This document shows, piece after piece, positions 1 to 7,748 of a DNA stretch of 7,748 nucleotides. A model generated the notes under the pieces. The model searched no databases. It saw nothing but the letters and a program-made list of their open reading frames with translations, and was not told the origin of the DNA. A program made the position numbers and the translations under genes. This DNA comes from Rubrivivax sp. (lineage in GTDB: Bacteria > Pseudomonadota > Gammaproteobacteria > Burkholderiales > Burkholderiaceae_C). Every line of letters begins with the position of its first letter. Position 1 is the stretch's first letter. The stretch covers positions 1 to 7,748 of the forward strand of contig JADZCL010000113.1 of the NCBI GenBank assembly GCA_020851615.1, written 5' to 3'.

Positions 1-1044
<1,044 letters not shown>

Positions 1045-1065
1045 GGAAGGAAAGGGATCAAGACC
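1045..1065 (+). promoter_or_regulatory. rpoB-rpoC gap with rpoC ribosome binding site
   Basis: The whole 21-nt gap is purine-rich, with repeated AAGG-type Shine-Dalgarno cores at about 1047-1050 and 1051-1055 ahead of ATG 1066. The downstream AAAGGGA (1051-1057) is spaced 8 nt from the start codon. It fixes the rpoC start and leaves no room for a promoter, so rpoC is inferred to depend on rpoB transcription. Confidence 0.75.
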
Positions 1066-5298
<4,233 letters not shown>

Positions 5299-5319
5299 GC
5301 ACACGTGCACCCGCGCACA

Positions 5320-5343
5320 GGGGCGGCTTCGGCCGCCCCTTTT
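5320..5343 (+). terminator. Intrinsic terminator of the rpoBC unit
   Basis: Perfect 8-bp inverted repeat GGGGCGGC (5320-5327) and GCCGCCCC (5332-5339) enclosing the extra-stable tetraloop TTCG with a C-G closing pair, followed directly by TTTT (5340-5343). It lies 22 nt after the rpoC stop. On the opposite strand the T-run would precede the hairpin, so it should act mainly on + strand transcription. The short T-tract is typical of GC-rich genomes. Confidence 0.88.
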
Positions 5344-5404
5344 CGTCGTCAACCGTCCTGCGGACGTCGGGGAATGGAGACTCCGCGCCCCTGCAGCCGG
5401 AAGA

Positions 5405-5429
5405 GGTCGCCCAAGCCTGTCAGGCGACC
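5405..5429 (-). terminator. Possible weak terminator of the PIN-domain gene
   Basis: A 7-bp perfect inverted repeat, GGTCGCC (5405-5411) and GGCGACC (5423-5429), lies immediately after the minus-strand stop codon at 5431-5433. Read on the minus strand it is followed by TCTTCC, which is pyrimidine-rich but not a real T-tract. The 11-nt loop includes part of a competing hairpin with GCCT and AGGC arms (5415-5425). Its position suggests a 3'-end role for the minus-strand transcript; the lack of a T-run makes termination uncertain. Confidence 0.35.
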
Positions 5430-5430
5430 C

Positions 5431-5880
5431 TCAGCCTGCAGGCGCCGGCACGACCCAGTGCCTGGGTGCCACGATGGCAAGGCCCGCCTGGGCGGCCTTG
5501 CGCGCGAGCGCGAGCAGCGCGCGATCGCGCGAAAACAGCCAGGCCGCTTGCGTGTGCAGTGCGAGATCGAGGAACACCTGATCGCTGGCATCGCGGCAGC
5601 GCAGCCGCGGCCAAGGCTGCTCGGCTGGCAGTTCGATCTGCGCCTGCCAGCGGCCCACCATGGCGAGCACCTGCCCGGTCTGGACCTGAGCGCCGGCGAG
5701 GCTTCCATGCGTGAGGACATGCGCCAGTTCGGCTTGCATCGCCGCACAGCCGAGCCAGCGCAGGCGCCCGCACTGGATGGCATCGGCCAGCGGCGCCACC
5801 GCCGGATCGCCGAAGACGAACCAATCCAGCACGACATTGGTGTCCAGCACAACTGCGGGAATGGCGGACGAACAGGTCAC
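5431..5880 (-). CDS. PIN-domain protein, putative ribonuclease / toxin-like (COG1569 type)
   Basis: A 149-residue protein with the layout of a PIN nuclease domain, a fold that cleaves RNA using metal ions held by acidic residues. The N-terminal strand and motif VVLDTNVVLDW (residues 10-20) provides D13; E51 sits in the QAELAHVL helix; D97 and D100 are in RDASDQVFLDLA; and D119 is in LFSRDRALLAL. The full acidic set is therefore visible and the enzyme looks intact. The closest family I recognise is the 'putative toxin-antitoxin system toxin component, PIN family' (COG1569, PF13470). I chose GTG 5880 because it starts just before the first PIN strand; the frame stays open upstream to 6102, but that stretch has no PIN character and crosses the rpsL promoter and leader. 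No Shine-Dalgarno sequence precedes this GTG. No antitoxin-like gene adjoins it: it converges on rpoC and diverges from rpsL. The fold is well supported; its RNA target and toxicity are not known from sequence. Confidence 0.85.
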   Translation of the reverse strand: MTCSSAIPAVVLDTNVVLDWFVFGDPAVAPLADAIQCGRLRWLGCAAMQAELAHVLTHGSLAGAQVQTGQVLAMVGRWQAQIELPAEQPWPRLRCRDASDQVFLDLALHTQAAWLFSRDRALLALARKAAQAGLAIVAPRHWVVPAPAG

Positions 5881-5912
5881 AGGGTGGGGTGGGGCGAAGG
5901 TTTTGGGGCCGC

Positions 5913-5941
5913 TTGCTGATGCGGCAGAACGCCAATATAAT
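5913..5941 (+). promoter_or_regulatory. Sigma-70 promoter of the rpsL-rpsG-fusA (str) operon
   Basis: A perfect -10 hexamer TATAAT lies at 5936-5941, preceded with an ideal 17-bp spacer by TTGCTG at 5913-5918, which matches the first three bases of the -35 consensus TTGACA. The AT-rich -10 stands out sharply in this GC-rich sequence. The expected transcription start is near 5948, giving an rpsL leader of about 210 nt. The promoter lies after the rpoBC terminator and upstream of, and pointing away from, the PIN gene, so it should make the str operon independent of rpoBC. Confidence 0.82.
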
Positions 5942-5952
5942 GGTCGGCTTTT

Positions 5953-5967
5953 CGGCAGGCACTGCCG
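5953..5967 (+). other. Small hairpin at the 5' end of the rpsL leader
   Basis: A perfect 6-bp inverted repeat, CGGCAG (5953-5958) and CTGCCG (5962-5967), with a 3-nt loop, lies only about 5 nt past the predicted transcription start. A hairpin so close to the 5' end could protect the mRNA from 5'-end-dependent decay; that role is inference from position only. Confidence 0.4.
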
Positions 5968-5987
5968 CGCTCTTTGTCGAGCATCGG

Positions 5988-6007
5988 GCCGCAGCATCGA
6001 TTGCGGC
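5988..6007 (+). other. Leader hairpin followed by a G-run
   Basis: GCCGCA (5988-5993) and TGCGGC (6002-6007) form a 6-bp stem with an 8-nt loop in the rpsL leader. It is followed by a G-run and then ATTTTC (6013-6018). The spacing of the T-run from the stem argues against a simple terminator. Its role is unknown and it may merely reflect high GC content. Confidence 0.3.
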
Positions 6008-6025
6008 GGGGGGATTTTCAGGCAC

Positions 6026-6068
6026 CTTGGCCTGTTGCGCGCGGCTTGCCCACGCGCTGACAGCCAGG
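6026..6068 (+). promoter_or_regulatory. Large imperfect stem-loop in the rpsL leader
   Basis: Arms 6026-6041 and 6053-6068 can form about 15 base pairs, including two G-U pairs, interrupted by single bulged bases at C6032 and T6058, with an 11-nt loop (6042-6052). It lies about 80 nt into the predicted transcript and 92 nt upstream of the rpsL start codon. There is no T-tract after it, so it is not an intrinsic terminator. It is a candidate regulatory element or structural spacer in the leader; the pairing was worked out by hand and no folding energy was calculated. Confidence 0.45.
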
Positions 6069-6160
6069 CGGGTGCTGCGGACTCCCCGACCGGCCAGACC
6101 ACGGCGCAGGTGGCTTAGTCCCGAAAAGAGCGTGTGACTTCAAACGGGAACAAGTTACTC

Positions 6161-6538
6161 ATGCCCACCATCAATCAGCTCGTACGCCAAGGCCGCCAGG
6201 TCGAGGTGATCAAGAGCAAGTCCCCTGCGATGCAGAACTGCCCACAGCGCCGTGGCGTCTGCACTCGCGTCTACACCACGACGCCCAAGAAGCCGAACTC
6301 GGCGCTGCGCAAGGTGGCCAAGGTTCGTCTCACCAACGGCTTCGAGGTCATCTCCTACATCGGCGGCGAAGGCCACAACCTGCAGGAGCACAGCGTCGTG
6401 CTCGTGCGTGGCGGCCGCGTGAAGGACTTGCCGGGCGTGCGCTACCACATCGTGCGCGGCTCGCTCGATCTGCAGGGCGTCAAGGATCGCAAGCAGTCGC
6501 GCTCCAAGTACGGCGCCAAGCGCCCGAAGAAGGTCTGA
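6161..6538 (+). CDS. rpsL: 30S ribosomal protein S12
   Basis: Complete 125-residue S12 (E. coli 124), the small-subunit protein that reaches into the decoding centre and affects translational accuracy. The N-terminus [12 protein letters not shown] is the canonical S12 start. The loop [14 protein letters not shown] carries K43, and [14 protein letters not shown] carries K88, D89 and P91, all wild-type at the positions classically altered in streptomycin-resistant mutants; D89 is the residue methylthiolated in E. coli. By these positions it is not a streptomycin-resistance allele. The C-terminus [13 protein letters not shown] is normally basic. The start ATG 6161 is preceded by GGGA (6146-6149) at a slightly long spacing of 11 nt. 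An in-frame GTG at 6134 would add nine residues and is rejected because family members start at MPT or MAT. It is the first gene of the str operon. Confidence 0.99.
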   Translation: MPTINQLVRQGRQVEVIKSKSPAMQNCPQRRGVCTRVYTTTPKKPNSALRKVAKVRLTNGFEVISYIGGEGHNLQEHSVVLVRGGRVKDLPGVRYHIVRGSLDLQGVKDRKQSRSKYGAKRPKKV

Positions 6539-6677
6539 CGCCTGTCGTCGTCCGTGAGCCCGCAAGGCTGCGCGGACAGAACCGGGCGGCCTCTGCGTCG
6601 CCCGAGTAAGTGAAGGGCCCGCTGGCCCTTCGAGGCGGACCAGAGCCGCCAACTGAATCGATCAAAGGAAGACTCCC
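6539..6677 (+). promoter_or_regulatory. Structured rpsL-rpsG intercistronic region, candidate S7 autoregulatory site
   Basis: This 139-nt gap can form four consecutive hairpins. The first spans 6550-6577 (about 11 pairs, one bulged G at 6570, 5-nt loop). The second pairs CGGGCG 6583-6588 with CGCCCG 6599-6604. The third is a perfect 8-bp stem, GAAGGGCC 6612-6619 with GGCCCTTC 6624-6631, with a 4-nt loop. The fourth pairs GGCGG 6634-6638 with CCGCC 6646-6650. None is followed by a T-tract, so transcription should continue into rpsG. In E. coli, S7 binds the equivalent gap of str mRNA and represses its own translation; the same role here is inference from position and structure. The rpsG ribosome binding site AAAGGAAG (6664-6671) lies downstream of the hairpins and is left unpaired in this model. 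Confidence 0.55.
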
Positions 6678-7148
6678 ATGCCACGTCGTCGCGAAGTACC
6701 CAAGCGCGAGATCCTGCCCGACCCGAAGTTCGGCTCGATCGACCTGTCCAAGTTCATGAACGTCATCATGGAGTCGGGCAAGAAGGCGGTTGCCGAGGCC
6801 ATCATCTATGGCGCGCTCGAACAGGTCGAGAAGAAGTCGGGCAAGGATCCGCTCGAGATCTTCCTCACCGCACTCAACAACATCAAGCCGATGGTCGAGG
6901 TCAAGTCCCGCCGTGTCGGCGGTGCGAACTACCAGGTTCCCGTGGAAGTTCGTCCCGTCCGCCGGCAGGCCCTGGCGATGCGCTGGCTCAAGGAATCCGC
7001 GCGCAAGCGCGGCGAGAAGTCGATGGCTGCACGACTGGCCAACGAACTCCTGGAAGCCAGCGAAGGCCGTGGCGGCGCGATGAAGAAGCGCGACGAGGTC
7101 CACCGCATGGCCGAAGCCAACAAGGCGTTCTCGCACTTCCGCTTCTGA
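6678..7148 (+). CDS. rpsG: 30S ribosomal protein S7
   Basis: Complete 156-residue S7, the protein that nucleates assembly of the 30S head by binding the 3' major domain of 16S rRNA and lies close to the E and P sites. The N-terminus [16 protein letters not shown] is the typical basic arm. The helical core shows the S7 signature around [15 protein letters not shown] (residues 33-47, with the invariant G34-K35-K36), and [20 protein letters not shown] (residues 77-96) includes the conserved beta-hairpin. The C-terminal helix ends in [11 protein letters not shown]. The length matches the short form found in most bacteria. The start ATG 6678 has a good ribosome binding site (AGGA 6666-6669, 8-nt spacing). 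S7 is the autoregulator of the str operon in E. coli, which makes the structured gap upstream of it notable. It is co-directional with rpsL and fusA. Confidence 0.99.
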   Translation: MPRRREVPKREILPDPKFGSIDLSKFMNVIMESGKKAVAEAIIYGALEQVEKKSGKDPLEIFLTALNNIKPMVEVKSRRVGGANYQVPVEVRPVRRQALAMRWLKESARKRGEKSMAARLANELLEASEGRGGAMKKRDEVHRMAEANKAFSHFRF

Positions 7149-7162
7149 CCCGCTCTTCCTGG

Positions 7163-7196
7163 CCGCCTCTACGGGTTAACACTAGCCCGGAGGCGG
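7163..7196 (+). promoter_or_regulatory. Long stem-loop between rpsG and fusA
   Basis: Two stacked stems form one hairpin. CCGCCTC (7163-7169) pairs with GAGGCGG (7190-7196), and after two unpaired bases (7170-7171) CGGGTTA (7172-7178) pairs with TAGCCCG (7183-7189), one pair being G-U, around the loop ACAC (7179-7182). That is 14 pairs within a 70-nt gap. The hairpin is followed by TTCC, not a T-run, so it may slow or partly terminate transcription, mark an RNA processing point, or simply insulate fusA translation. The fusA ribosome binding site (7208-7211) lies outside the stem. Confidence 0.6.
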
Positions 7197-7207
7197 TTCC
7201 TGCATCC

Positions 7208-7211
7208 GGAG
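7208..7211 (+). promoter_or_regulatory. fusA ribosome binding site
   Basis: GGAG lies 7 nt upstream of ATG 7219 and supports that start codon. It is the only Shine-Dalgarno-like sequence between the intergenic hairpin and the gene. Confidence 0.75.
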
Positions 7212-7218
7212 ATTGAAC

Positions 7219-7748
<530 letters not shown>

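Noticed and set aside
5434..5446. Palindromes GCCTGCAGGC and GGCGCC at the 3' end of the PIN gene
   Set aside because: They are short, lie within coding sequence and are expected by chance in GC-rich DNA; there is no T-run or repeat family around them.
5305..5919. 204-residue + strand open frame opposite the PIN gene
   Set aside because: It begins inside the rpoBC terminator region, is antisense to a gene with clear domain motifs, and shows no recognisable domain.
5431..6102. Longer 223-residue version of the PIN protein starting at ATG 6102 on the minus strand
   Set aside because: The extra 74 residues have no recognisable PIN character, and the start would lie beyond the rpsL promoter, inside its leader. 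The domain begins naturally at GTG 5880.
5711..6118. 135-residue + strand open frame spanning the PIN start and the rpsL leader
   Set aside because: It crosses the rpsL promoter, overlaps the PIN gene and has low-complexity content; no ribosome binding site supports it.
6134..6538. S12 starting nine residues earlier at GTG 6134
   Set aside because: S12 proteins start at the MPTINQ or MATVNQ position, and ATG 6161 fits both length and family. A purine stretch at 6124-6130 gives the GTG only weak support.
6612..6631. Perfect 8-bp hairpin considered as a terminator between rpsL and rpsG
   Set aside because: It is followed by GAGGCGG and has no T-tract, so it is better treated as intercistronic RNA structure.
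6480..7136. 218-residue minus-strand open frame opposite rpsG
   Set aside because: It is antisense to S7 and the rpsL-rpsG gap, with no domain or ribosome binding site evident; long antisense frames are expected at this GC content.

Overview
The window is an information-processing locus from a high-GC betaproteobacterium, most likely order Burkholderiales. The protein sequences of RNA polymerase beta', S12, S7 and EF-G, and the order rpoB-rpoC-rpsL-rpsG-fusA, support this; genus cannot be fixed by eye. Almost all of it is conserved housekeeping sequence on the + strand.

Layout: (1) 1-1044 is the C-terminal part of rpoB, entering from the left edge. (2) 1066-5298 is a complete rpoC, 21 nt downstream and with its own purine-rich ribosome binding site. 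(3) 5320-5343 is a strong intrinsic terminator with a UUCG tetraloop that closes the rpoBC unit. (4) 5431-5880, on the minus strand, is a small gene for a PIN-domain protein of the COG1569 type, lying between two essential operons with no antitoxin gene beside it. This is the only accessory gene in the window. (5) 5913-5941 is a clear sigma-70 promoter with a perfect TATAAT, followed by a leader of about 210 nt. (6) The str operon follows: rpsL (6161-6538), rpsG (6678-7148) and the start of fusA (7219 to the right edge). Both gaps inside it contain substantial RNA hairpins.

The main genes work together: beta and beta' form the RNA polymerase catalytic core, S12 and S7 are small-subunit ribosomal proteins at the decoding centre and the head, and EF-G drives translocation. 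Regulation is probably layered: the rpoBC terminator and the rpsL promoter make the two units independently transcribed, and the leader and intercistronic structures are candidates for translational control, as known for S7 in E. coli.

I see no clearly novel multi-gene system. The points most worth checking are the solitary antisense PIN gene, the structured rpsL leader, and the hairpins between rpsL and rpsG and between rpsG and fusA.
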